Shown here piece by piece: positions 9,206 through 19,900 of a stretch of DNA of 34,049 nucleotides. The notes beneath the pieces were generated by a model that made no database searches, was not told where the DNA came from, and worked only from the letters and a program-made list of their open reading frames with translations. The DNA is from Byssochlamys sp. IMV 00236 (lineage: Eukaryota; Ascomycota; Eurotiomycetes; Eurotiales; Thermoascaceae): NCBI GenBank assembly GCA_001931875.2, contig MSJH02000085.1:1-34049 (forward strand), given 5' to 3'. Positions within the stretch are counted from its first letter, which is position 1. The number at the start of each line of letters is the position of its first letter. The position numbers were made by a program, and so were the translations under genes.

Positions 9206-10710
9206 TTATTTGTTTAGATATAATGTCTTGTAAGGGAATCTTTCGGTGTTGATAGCATTTATCCAATCTTCAATACTCCATGGTGAGTTCTCTATCATCT
9301 CCGTATTTATCTTCAAACCAGACTTGAGCTCTACTCTCCTACTCTTTATTTCTTCAACAGCAGTAGGATCATCATCCACGTGATAGGTTGGCTTTAATTC
9401 ATCTACAGGTAAATTGTTGAGGTAGTACGCTTGATCGTCCTTTAGATCTTCACCAAACCAGACTTTTCTCTCATCTTCGAAATGATCAAGTACCATCTCT
9501 TTGTATTCTTGGAAAAAATCACTATTGGCTCTTTTTAATATCCAGTTTGACTGTAGACACTGGGCAAGGGAAGCGCGTTTACAAACATCCACATGCAATA
9601 AACTCGACAAGAGTAGCTCGAGGTCATCTTTTAAATATAAGCATCGTGTTAAACATGTACAAGGAATCGTTACCATTTTTTTCAAGTCTTTCATAATCAA
9701 TTTTTCCGTTCAAGATGGCATCTGTTAGGAGAGTCATATCATTCAAGTACTCTTCGAATGGATGTCTACCAAATAGCATGATGAACAAAATGATACCAGC
9801 TGCCCAACAATCCGATTTAGCACTGAATCGATTATATTTCACTACTTCTGGTGCAAAATAACTATGATGTTATAAGTATACATTATGTTATCTTTTGGTT
9901 CCTTTTTTTACATACCCATATGTTCCATGCTTTTCACGAACCTTGTCTGCATCACCTTCATATATAGCTAATCCAAAATCAGCAATGACGATACGCGACC
10001 TTAATGAAGTGCCTGAAACTAGTATATTATCGGGCTAATGGTACTTTAGCAATTACAGAGATAAAGCATGAATTCTATCTTACTTTGATGTCTATAAAGA
10101 AAAGAAAAAACCAGTGAGGCTTATTAATATAAAATCGATTATGTTTTACCTCTATGAACAATGCCTTTTTTATGAAGATACTACGGAGAGAGACCGGCGT
10201 CTTTAGTAGCCTTTCAAAAAAGGAGTACATGTTTAATTACCTGAAGACCTGAGGCTAATTGATAAAATATAAAAAAGCTTTCTTCTTCTGTAAAAGGCTC
10301 ATCATTTCCAACGTATTGATCTAAAGATCCTCCTGGGAATCTAAATAGTGGGTCAAGATTATTTCTCTTTCTTTCTTTTGTTTTCTCTCTTACGCAGGCA
10401 TAATCATGTTGTTATCATGCATTGTAATCAATGAGATAACATTTGCCTAAGCAGACAATTAGTTAAAGTTATCTCTCTCTCTCTCTCTCTCTGTCTCGCT
10501 TTCTTTCCGTACATGTCTATTGGCTTTTAATATCTCTATTTCGTTCTTTGAAATGAAAACCGTTCGACTTGAGAATTTAGCTCGATACACCAATTGTTCA
10601 GTAGGTCGATCAGCCATATAAGCCAAGTAGATCATGGCTTGACTACCTGTACCCAAAGAAATATCAGCAACAATAGCCTTTCTATCTTTCAAATGAAACG
10701 AGCTAGGCAT
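9206..10710 (-). CDS. Ser/Thr protein kinase
   Basis: The eight exons on minus are 10710-10513, 10446-10394, 10340-10241, 10180-10150, 10091-10084, 10034-9916, 9861-9674 and 9627-9206, giving 372 aa. All catalytic landmarks are present: glycine loop LGTGSQAMIY (19-28), Lys45 in YRAKF, Glu57, HRDIKPDN (126-133; Asp128, Asn133), DFG (149-151) and APE (173-175). So the enzyme is predicted active. The activation segment HGTYGYFAPEVV and GIILFIMLFGRHPFEE resemble the CAMK group. Subfamily is uncertain. A C-terminal extension of about 90 residues after the kinase fold is acidic and ends TERFPYKTLYLNK. Exon 5 is only 8 nt (ACATCAAA) and supplies D-I-K of the catalytic loop. Intron 1 contains a (TC)n tract. 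The gene diverges from HPRT across about 1 kb. Confidence 0.92.
10472..10492. repeat. (TC)n microsatellite in kinase intron 1
   Basis: A run of TC dinucleotides on plus lies inside the first intron of the kinase gene. It may vary in length. Confidence 0.9.
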
Positions 10711-11758
10711 CTCAATTGGTTTGGGGCATTTTTGTTTTTGAATAAAGATAAAGTCTATTATCCCATTAGATTCTCTCTCTCTTTTTTCATTTCTTTGCTT
10801 TTTTACTTAGATGCTTTGATACAAAAGAAATGATGCAACCAGGAAACAATACAACTGTTCGATTACAACCTATGATTGTCTGATTCACTATTGCAAGTTG
10901 TTAGTCTTCTATTTATAAACAGAAAACGATATCAAATTACAAAATGTTCCATTTCTGCTTCTATCCTAAATATATTCTTTAATCACTGTACTTTTTATCT
11001 TTATATAATTATTACCGTCAAGTAAACAATGTTGTCAAACTCTTGAGTTCGCTATGATCACACTTGTGAATGAGAGGGAGGGAAAAGGTTGAAATGTAAA
11101 ACTTACTGCTGTAAATTCACACTGAAGTTGATCAATAAAAGGGAAATCAATAACGAAATGACTAGATTCAAGTCAATCTTTGTTTAGCTCTTTTTTTTTG
11201 TTTGTTTCAAACCAGTTCTCATTTCGACCCACTGTCAACGTATCCCAAAGTATGATAGGTATCACTGAAGTTCCCCCCCTCCAAAGGTAAATAAGTTTTT
11301 TCTCTTCAAACTAAAGTCACTTACTCAAATCTTCTATATCTCTGGTCGCCCCTCTAAGAATACCAACACAACTCATATCTCTTTTCTATACGCGTGTTGT
11401 AATAAGCAAAGAGAAAGGGGAGGGGAAAAATACTTGCATAAAAAAAAATTTTAAAACCAGTCCGAGTGAATGTTGTCCATGGCCATTCGTACGACAATGA
11501 TAAGTTAGAATAATGATAAGCTAGTTTTAAATATAAGGGGGATCATATAACTGTTTCTTGTGAAAATCGTGCATTTTTAAAAGTTGAATCCATACTGACT
11601 TGCTCTATAAACCCCTTTTTTTAAGTGTACCTTTGAAATCAAGGGAAAGATGGCTTTGGGGGGAGTCCCTGTTTCAATGACGGCCCGGACTTTGGGTACA
11701 AAATTTTTTTTTCTGTTGTTAGAAGATAACGCCCTTCTTCTTTATTAAAATAGTCAAG
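10711..11758. other. Divergent upstream region of kinase and HPRT
   Basis: This is about 1 kb between the kinase start (minus) and the HPRT start (plus). It has T-rich and A-rich runs, and pyrimidine-rich sequence directly before the HPRT ATG. I found no convincing TATA box and no coding exon. Confidence 0.5.
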
Positions 11759-12523
11759 ATGCCTATGGACCCTAAGGATTGGATTGATGTTACCACTGAA
11801 AAGAACCACTACTCTTTAAACCACTTTGTTATTCCTCATCACTATGAAAAGGACCTTTCTTCCATCCTTATTCCACACGGTGTTATTATGGATCGTGTCA
11901 ACAAACTTGCTCGTCTGATTGTTGCCGAGACTACAGGACCCTTAGTCGTCTGCTGTATCTTGAAGGGTGGTCACCAATACTTTGCTGATTTGATTAACGC
12001 TGTCAAAAAGTTGACCAACAAGGAAGGCAAGACCGTTCCTTTAAGTTTGGAATTCCTTCGTGTCAAGTCTTACAAGAACGATACGTCTGAAGGTGTAACC
12101 ATGTCCATCACTGACGAAGAATGCAGAGACTTTAAGGGAAAAGTAAAGTAACCAAATAAAAAAGAATGATATTGGGTATTAACATTATATGTAGAATCTC
12201 TTGATTGTTGAAGATATTATTGATACAGGCAACACTATGGTTCATTTATTAAAGAAATTAGAAACATATCAACCTAAATCGATTCGAGTCACCAGTTTGT
12301 TGATCAAGAAGACACCCAAGAGTAACGGTTATGTTCCTGATTACGTTGGCTTCTCTATTCCCGATGAATTCGTTGTTGGTTATGCTTTGGATTATAATGA
12401 ATATTTCCGTGATTTGGATCATATCTGTGTTATTAGCGTAAGTCGACAAATAAGTGTCTTTTTTTTTCTTACCAATATTACATTTATCAGGAACATGGTA
12501 AACAAGCTTATGCCATCCAATAA
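11759..12523 (+). CDS. HPT1: Hypoxanthine-guanine phosphoribosyltransferase
   Basis: This purine salvage enzyme joins hypoxanthine or guanine to PRPP to give IMP or GMP. The exons are 11759-12142, 12195-12437 and 12491-12523, giving 219 aa, the usual eukaryotic HPRT length. Visible motifs are [17 protein letters not shown] (the K-G loop of the pyrophosphate site), [13 protein letters not shown], and the PRPP-binding loop [12 protein letters not shown] with its paired acidic residues. The C-terminal part is [20 protein letters not shown], followed by [10 protein letters not shown] and the last exon [10 protein letters not shown]. Intron 1 joins GK to NLLIVED exactly as in the family. An AATAAA at 12561 lies about 40 bases past the stop. 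The gene converges on the second HMG gene. Confidence 0.97.
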
Positions 12524-12560
12524 TGAACATTATCTGCATCTCTCTTTTTTTTTTCTTCAT

Positions 12561-12566
12561 AATAAA
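12561..12566 (+). promoter_or_regulatory. Polyadenylation signal of the HPRT gene
   Basis: AATAAA lies 37 bases after the HPRT stop codon, after a T-rich stretch, in the interval before the convergent HMG gene. Confidence 0.55.
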
Positions 12567-12646
12567 AACAAGGTCATATTTATTATAAATGGGATAATTT
12601 TATTTTCTATGATCTATGTGGTATCTTATTAAACAATATAGAAATA

Positions 12647-12665
12647 TAATATATATATATATATT
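12647..12665. repeat. AT dinucleotide tract between convergent genes
   Basis: An alternating AT run sits between the 3' ends of HPRT and HMG copy 2. Confidence 0.85.
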
Positions 12666-12799
12666 GAGAGACAATAAAAAAGAAGGGCTCATATGTAAAT
12701 AATCTATAAATAACATAATTAAAAATAAGGGCGACCGGTCGTGTCATAAGTATATAGTATACATAGAAAGAATAGTGGGGAAAATAAGGGGAGGTAGTA

Positions 12800-13768
12800 T
12801 TACAAAATGCTGGATTGGGTGCGTAAGAGTAAGGGATTAATATATTGTGTAGATTCATATGTCAGCACGTCCAATTGATACATAGGATCGTTGATAAAAG
12901 GAATAACATACTTGCCAGCAGTATTTAACTCGTCCCAGATCAACTGCTCAGCAGTGGGTTGCATATACATTTCTTGACTATTTAATTGTTGCATAAGAGG
13001 AGATACATCCAAAGCAGAGAAGTGATCACCAAGACCGATAGACCAGATAGGGGATGATGGTGATTCAGTATATGGAGTGAACGTAGCAAAGGATAATTCT
13101 GGATACATACCAAATGCTTCACATTGAGTAGAGAAACCAGGTTCAAACAGTTCGTGATCTTTCAAAGACATAGGAGTTGTAGGACCAGCACAGGGACTAA
13201 AAAGGCCAGTGGAAAATTCAGATGGTATATAGCATTCAGGAGAGTTGAAGCTTGAAGGTGTATGAGGCGGACTAAGATCGACAATGTCTAGCTTAATTGG
13301 AAAATCTTTCTTGGTGACCCTCTTGCATACCTTCCTAGTCCGTTTCTTGGGAGCAGAGGCAGTTTCCTTGGGCTTAGAGGCAGACTTGAGAGCATCAGCG
13401 TCTTCATAAATCATTTCCATAAATTTGTTATTTTCATCAGAGAGTGAAGTGAACTTGTCTGAATGCGATTTACGGTTATAAGGACGCTTAGGAGTGTCTT
13501 TCTTTTTAGGCGTGTATTTATAATCGGGATACATCTTGCGATGCTCTTGCTTTGCGATACGTGCTTGTTCACGGAATGGCTGTTTTTCTTCATCTGTAGC
13601 TTCTTTCCACCACTTTGCAATAATCTTGGAGATATCACGATGATTTGCGCCAGGACATCTTGCGACGATTTCCTTTTGCTTTTCAATACGATAAAGCAAG
13701 AAGCAATTCAAGGGTCGTGGAGCGGTTGCATTGTTGTCTTCTTTTGCATGGATTACTTGTTTAGGCAT
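12800..13768 (-). CDS. MATA-type HMG-box transcription regulator, copy 2
   Basis: A single uninterrupted minus-strand frame encodes 322 aa from MPKQVIHAKEDNN. The HMG box spans about residues 16-86: APRPLNCFLLYRIEKQKEIV, PGANHRDISKIIAKWWKE, DEEKQPFREQARIAKQEH and YPDYKY. A basic region follows (PKKKDTPKRPYNRK), then a second one, KKRTRKVCKRVTKKD. The C-terminal half is acidic and rich in Ser, Pro and Phe, a plausible activation region. The box is near-identical in its core to copy 1 at 4.4-5.3 kb, and both share a short PMSL motif outside the box, but copy 2 has no intron. An in-frame ATG at 13846 would add 26 residues. I prefer 13768 because an AAATAAATAG stretch near 13851-13860 could be the TATA-like element and the extension has no HMG-like features. 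The flanks are not those of the known sex locus. Confidence 0.93.
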   Translation of the reverse strand: MPKQVIHAKEDNNATAPRPLNCFLLYRIEKQKEIVARCPGANHRDISKIIAKWWKEATDEEKQPFREQARIAKQEHRKMYPDYKYTPKKKDTPKRPYNRKSHSDKFTSLSDENNKFMEMIYEDADALKSASKPKETASAPKKRTRKVCKRVTKKDFPIKLDIVDLSPPHTPSSFNSPECYIPSEFSTGLFSPCAGPTTPMSLKDHELFEPGFSTQCEAFGMYPELSFATFTPYTESPSSPIWSIGLGDHFSALDVSPLMQQLNSQEMYMQPTAEQLIWDELNTAGKYVIPFINDPMYQLDVLTYESTQYINPLLLRTQSSIL

Positions 13769-14068
13769 ATTCTTAGATTTGAATAATATAATAAAATTAG
13801 AATTAGAGTAAAAAGGTGTTGTAATTCGATGTACTTTAGAAAACATCCAGGTCTATTTATTTAAATCTAAAATGCGGTAGATAAGCTCATCTTTGTCTCA
13901 TCCAATGTGATCTTCCAACCAGTTGGAATAAACCAATATCTATAAAAGGAATGACTTTGTTCTGCAATTTACAAAGGATAACTTCTCCTTATCCCCTCCT
14001 TTTTTATCTATTATTGGTATTCATGCTACTCAATAACAGTTAATAAAATAAACTAACAGCAAGACTCT

Positions 14069-14087
14069 ATATATGGATAAACACCGG
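14069..14087 (+). repeat. 19-nt motif, copy A
   Basis: ATATATGGATAAACACCGG. It matches copy B at 15508-15526 in 17 of 19 positions. It lies about 300 bases upstream of the HMG copy 2 start. Confidence 0.6.
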
Positions 14088-15489
14088 ATATGTATGTCCT
14101 TAACAACCGTGCTTTTTATGCAACTATTATTTTATGTATAAGCTACGGTTTTGCGTATGACCAAGTATGGTAACACTGAAGCTCTGTTTCTATTTACACT
14201 GAAAACCCATATTTTGGGATTTTGATTGAAAAGGAGGGTATTGGCTATAGATTATTTAGGATCCTTAGATAAAAGCGATATTCATGATATGGGAGTTAAT
14301 AGCATTCCACGTTATTTAACAAGCAGGATATTTATTATTTTGACAATAAAATTCATATATAGATCATATTTCGTTTGTTTAGTAATTATGACTTCTTCAG
14401 TCTACTCCCTCCCCTTCTTCTTGTAACTGTCTTCTGTTGTTTCTATTTCCTCATGAATATATATATTTACAAAGTCAAAAATAAGGGCCATACGTTACTT
14501 AGAATTCGTTAACGATAGGAATTGTCTAATGAAACACCAGCAAGAGTGATCTTGCTGATTTGTTTACATATGTGTGATGACCCAATGTAATTAGAATGAT
14601 AAAGCGTTCTCATTTTAGTTTCTTTATTGATAGCATAGCAATGCAAGCTAATTTTCATTATCGCCATATCATATTTTTTCTATTGGGAGAAAAAAAGGAG
14701 GAGCGGATATTTCTGAATAATCTGGAAGATCCTCTAGACCAAAGAAGATAAGGATGGTATTAAAAATCGATGTTCATGATATAAAAAGAATAAAACGCCT
14801 TATATGCTCTATACGTATCTCACACTCATGCGTGTGGGTTCGGTGCTTGATTTTAAGTAGAAAGTAAAGCTAAAACATTTTATCAGCTACGCACACCCCA
14901 GGGCAAAAAAAAAAAACAAACAGGCAAATAAGGTTTTACCGCCTGAGCACAGATATACAGTTATTGGGTTATGCAGTGATAATCATCAGGAACGATTTTT
15001 GTTAACCTTCTTTTTTTCTAATAAAAACTCGATTTTTGCCTTTTCAAGTAAAGAACCATAATCTGTACACCGTACGATGCGTTGTTTGTGTAAACGTCAA
15101 TTTACAGCAAAGGGGGAGGGGCAATAGCTTAAATAAGTCATCCCCCCTCTTCCTTTGAAAACAGGTTTTGTGCATCTTTAGTGCATAAACAATCAGATTA
15201 AATTATCTATAACAGTTCAGTATGAAAATACAAAAAAAAAGAGAGAAAATATAGAAAAAAAAAGGAGTAAAAGATGTGTATATCAATAACCACGTAGAAA
15301 GCGATAATCTACATTCTCATTGTGTCGCTTTATTTAGAAAGATAAACATATATAATTGATTGTAGAGTAGATCTAATTACACAGACTTTTTCAATTAATT
15401 GGCATAAGCAACTGTTTTATGCAAAGAGCACAGACGGGGTATTATAGTTACAAGAGGGAAAAAGACGAGAGAGAGAAAAAAAAAAAGGA

Positions 15490-15501
15490 GGGGGGGGGGG
15501 G
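15490..15501. repeat. G12 homopolymer
   Basis: There are twelve consecutive G after an A-rich run, directly upstream of motif copy B. Such runs are rare in AT-rich DNA and prone to length change. Confidence 0.9.
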
Positions 15502-15507
15502 CTTTCC

Positions 15508-15526
15508 ATATATGGTCAAACACCGG
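15508..15526 (+). repeat. 19-nt motif, copy B
   Basis: ATATATGGTCAAACACCGG, the second copy of the motif found at 14069-14087. Only two central positions differ. Confidence 0.6.
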
Positions 15527-15568
15527 CCTTCAGATAAATCATTCAAAAGATGCCCTCAAAGATAATCC

Positions 15569-15604
15569 ATGCAAATGCATTGACATATTATGTGAAATAT
15601 GTCA
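15569..15604. repeat. Two adjacent palindromes
   Basis: ATGCAAATGCAT (5-bp arms around AA) is followed directly by TGACATATT-ATGTGA-AATATGTCA, a perfect 9-bp inverted repeat with a 6-nt spacer. They may be protein-binding sites or stem-loops. The function is unknown. Confidence 0.7.
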
Positions 15605-16760
15605 CCTGTTAGGGTTGCTACCATGACAATAAAATAACAACAAAAAAATTGATATAGAAATCACTCACAATAATGGAATGTATTAAAGTTAAAGACACCC
15701 AAACTTTATAAACAATCATGATTTCACCACAGGAGCAACAACAATAACATACTTTTCCATGATTTTCATTCGTAGATTACTTGGTCTTCTATACATTAAG
15801 GGGAGAAAGTGTCTTCTTCCAACTATCGAATAAAAGACTAAACTAAGAAAAAAAAGAGATTAGGTTTAATATATTTTCCTTACTGTTCTCCCGTTTTGTC
15901 TACCTCGCCATTGCATGTTCTAGCTAATACTTGTAAAGTTTTTCGAAAACCTAAAAGAAAAATCCCTGTCAAGATGGTTTGGTCATATGATATCGTCATC
16001 TGCTCGTCCAGCCTGGCTTAATCTTTTAATATCAAGCAAAGGAAATAAAGAGACGAATATACGATAGCAATTAGAAGGAAATGCTTCTTTTTACTTTGAG
16101 AACAATTAATGCACGCATTAATAAAAAGCGAGTAGATATACCGTCAATTTCATGCTGTAGAAGGAATGTAAGGGGGGGGAGAACGAACGCGTCTGAGTGT
16201 CCACGTGTATCTTTAGCCAATCAAAATTACATAAAATCGGTTAGACAAGAACCATCGCATTCTTTAAACTATTGACTGCAATATGCTTGTCATGAGATTG
16301 CTAGGTGTAAGGGAAATTACTTTGACAAATAGCTTTACATTATGACATATTTTATCAACATTCAATCACGTATGAAATAAATACAATATACAGATTAAGC
16401 TTAAATCTTTCCCTTTGGGAAATATCGTTTTATTAACAATATGCGCACATTCAACGACACACAAGAAGATAATCGTTGATTTTTTCGTTTAAATTTGATT
16501 CTAAAAAGGAGGAGAGACTGCAGATACAAATTATTCACGCACTGATAAAAAAAAAAGATAATTTCAGACAACAAAATAATGATAAAAGAGAGCTCATCAG
16601 AAGCAAAAGAATGAATAAAGAAATGATTAGTAAATCAGTTATTTATATTGATATTAAATACTTACATTAAGAGAGAGTTTATAAGAGAAAAAAGAGAAGC
16701 AGTAAAAGTGGATAAACATGTAAAAGAGGTTATTAATATCTTACTAAAAGTACATTATAT

Positions 16761-16780
16761 GGGCCAGTGATAACTGGCCC
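16761..16780. repeat. Perfect 8-bp hairpin
   Basis: GGGCCAGT-GATA-ACTGGCCC is a perfect GC-rich stem with a 4-nt loop inside otherwise AT-rich intergenic DNA. It lies about 60 bases left of the inverted-repeat element at 16831-16976. Confidence 0.8.
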
Positions 16781-16830
16781 GAAGAAAGAAGGGAAAAAAG
16801 AGAGCAAGGAAGAAAGTAGATGAGACGAAG

Positions 16831-16976
16831 GTTTGGTAAAAACCAAACTATCCCCAGCTAACATCGGGTTAGTTTCGATGGGCAATCTGTAATACTACAC
16901 ATCAGTTTCTTACAAGAGTAAAGAATACAACATACCTTAGGACTAGTTGGGGGATAGTTGGCCTTACTTTTTGGTC
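16831..16976. mobile_element. Possible small inverted-repeat (MITE-like) element
   Basis: The left arm CCAAACTATCCCCAGC (from 16843) and the reverse complement of the right arm (16946-16961), CCAACTATCCCCCAAC, are imperfect inverted repeats about 100 bases apart. The outer flanks are also loosely complementary (GGTAAAAACC on the left, CCTTACTTTTTGG on the right). No clear target-site duplication was found and no other copy in the window has both arms, so the mobile-element reading is tentative. Confidence 0.25.
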
Positions 16977-19900
16977 CAAAGAAGAAAAGAAAAGGAAAAA
17001 AGTCAAGATCAGACTATTTAAACAAAGTCTCTAACAACTTTTCATTTTGTATAAAGCGCTGACCACATTTATCTTCTCTCAAATAGACAAAATTCGTTGT
17101 TTTTTTAATAATAAAGAAAACATAGAAAATCAACAAAAGTGTAATTGTTGTTGGCTTTAAATTATGTGTGAATAATTTCTGAAAATGATATATTCTAATT
17201 TTTACATCATTAGATGAGCTTTCAAATCTATTATATGTTCATTATGTAAGGCAATTAAACAATAAAATTTTACTATTGAGGGACTTCATTAAGCAAACTA
17301 AAGTTATATACAAGAATTGTGTGTCTCTCGTAAAAACGGAGCGCGTGTAACATTATCTTTAATTTATTAACAAGCTCTTTCACCTTTCACCTTTCAGCCA
17401 AACAACACACATAATATTTAAAGTAGCGTCTGTCACTATACTAGTAAGCAACACATTTGGACCAAAGTCTGTCAATTTTACTGCGTTGATGCCATTTCAA
17501 TTGTGTTGAACGACAAACGCCATGACACCAACAATTGCTTTAACTACTTCCTTTGCAGCTCAAAAGAAAAACTTGCTTGGTCTTGAAGAAAGTGAGGATC
17601 TTGAATTAAGGCGTATATATATTAAATCGCTGCAAGATTGTTTAAACTGTTACAATAAAGAAAGAATGGAATCACACTTATTGAAAGCATATTAGTGTAG
17701 ACCCTTATTACACAACCAATCAGCGGCAAGAACCAGGAGAATTTTATGGAATGAGCGTTGTAGCAAAGGAAAGAAACTTAAATGTGTTTCAAATAATACG
17801 GATCTTCCAAGAAAAATGTAATCTCATGTTAAGACATCCTCTATTGGATTATACGTTCTATCTCTATGATCAGTAAAAATATTGCTCTGTAACAAAACAT
17901 CTCTTCTAGAAACTATACCATGATCTCTGTATGTGTTAGAATGTGCTTGAACAGTTCTCATACGAAACATCCTTCGCGTCATCTACTTGATCATCCTCGC
18001 TGACGGACGAATTTAGATCCCCTTAAAAACATTGTATTTAAGCTCACTAATTCATGAGGACCTTCTTTATCGTTTACAGTATTCATGGTCACAACCACCG
18101 TCCTTGTCGTATATCTCATGCATCCATCTTTACTCAACAGCAATGGAACGATTGTGCAATAGCGGTATACACAATAGGAAAGGTATAGAACCAGGTTTAA
18201 TCTCATAAGGATATTAAGGTATATTCCCACGTGGGTTACGACTACTTTCCAGAAGAGAGGATGCCCTGGGAGTTAACTAAAAAAGTGTGCATTCAGTTAA
18301 TAAGAATGAACGAGACCCTGGTAAGCTATATTCTTCTAAGCGTGAGAGGCTCTAGGATAAAGCATCCAGCTAGCAAAAGACTGCGACAAATACTAATGAA
18401 TGAAAAGCTTTCATATACAAATACCAAAGGTCCCAGGGCTTTAATTAGATTATAAAAAACTGGCAAAAGTACAACCTTATCTGTGGCGTGGGTGAGACTG
18501 ACCACAGCCACAAAATATAAGGCTTATGTGAACGATTAGTGAAACATTTCAAGTTGTTCTTGGCCATCAAAGGACAAAAAAAGTAGGATGACGTACAGTG
18601 TCACTGACTTTTGCAACTATTGTGCAAGTCACCCGAGAAATGTGCAATCTTCTTGAATCAAGTCGTTGCTTGTTTGTTACTAAAAGCCATTTGATGTTTA
18701 CGCGCTTTAGGTAAAATAGCATTATGCCTAAATATGCTTTACTCACATATGATACGCTCATTTTGAAGTGGAGGAAAGTCAATCCAGCAATGAAAAGAGT
18801 ATATTTGTAGATACAATTATCAATTTTTGTGCAAAGAAAGCATAATAGAGTAGATCAAGAAAACAGTTTGCAGCAAAAGAGAAGTTTTCAACGGTATTCT
18901 TGGATTGTATAAACATGATGATAACTTGCTGTTCCATGTGAATTGTATATTTACAGCAAAAAAGGGGCAAGGCGCTGTATTGAGTGTACCTGATGTTATG
19001 TTATTTGGACTTGTAGTAATTTGGATTCTAAGCAAAACAGGATTCCCGCCGCTTCACGAGTTGTATTAATATTTATAAATATACAATTTTCTAATAAATA
19101 TCTTCCATGAACCTCAACTATCCCCAACCTCACTTGCAAGCGATAAGTTGCTTTTCACTAGTTTAAATTGCACATCTTTTTCTTTTGATATAAGAAAGTT
19201 TGCATATTCTATCCAAGGTGATATCGGAGATGAAGCACGTCCATTACTGCTCAGCATTTTTGAAAGCCTAAATAACCTTTTTTTATGTATATATCTCAAT
19301 CTTCTTTTGTAGCTGACCAACTTTTTGGGGGTATAGGATTAGAACGTTGCATGTACAACAGAAGTATTTTAAATAAAAACAGTGTAAGTCCGGGAACCTT
19401 TTGTCGAACAGTGCTTTATTTAGCAACAGAGACTATATCGCACAAGAGATATGATGTTTAAATTTGTAAATCAGATAGTAGGGTTCACACAGCCATACTT
19501 TTAAAATCCTACATTGCTCAAAAAGTGTCAAATAAGAGGTATTTCTATATAAAGAAAATCAAAAGTTTCCATACTTCAAATGACCTGCTTTGTACTCTTA
19601 TCTGCAATAGAAAAAGGTTAGCTTCCATTGAAATCGACTGCGATACAATTTCGGAAATACGATAAAAAAGAGAAACTTTTTATTGTAGCGGAAATCAATT
19701 CTAGTTGCCAAGGAAACGAGATGAAATTTAATAAAAAATCATCCATATCTGGCAGAGACACACGTTAATAAGAAAAAGTATTCATTGTTCAATAATAGCA
19801 GCCAATGAACCAACTTTTACTAAAAGCGGTGCATTGTTGTGATTGGCCTAGAATACCATCTATCGCCAGGGATCTGTCGTTAAGATTTAATTATTTAGCA

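Noticed and set aside
9206..10710. Stop-codon readthrough from the kinase into the downstream Cys-rich frame
   Set aside because: The two frames differ, so readthrough alone cannot join them, and a splice at the nearest AG meets a stop within three codons.
4362..13768. This being the canonical Mucorales sex locus
   Set aside because: The neighbours are NDK, a carrier, a dioxygenase, a kinase and HPRT, not the triose-phosphate transporter and RNA helicase.
13850..13980. HMG-type target sites (CTTTGTT, TACAAAG) upstream of HMG copy 2 as autoregulatory elements
   Set aside because: The degenerate 7-mers are expected often in AT-rich DNA, so their presence alone is not evidence.
14797..14850. 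GGTTCGG-containing stretch resembling a tRNA T-arm
   Set aside because: No acceptor stem, anticodon arm or D-arm could be paired around it.
18231..18970. Frames at 18231-18455, 18326-18511, 18567-18782 and 18779-18970
   Set aside because: They are short, overlapping on both strands, with no motif and no consistent splice sites.
19114..19320. 68-codon minus frame ending SLASEVGDS
   Set aside because: The composition is somewhat protein-like, but there is no partner exon or family feature. The CTATCCCC near its end resembles the 16.8-kb element only by a few bases.
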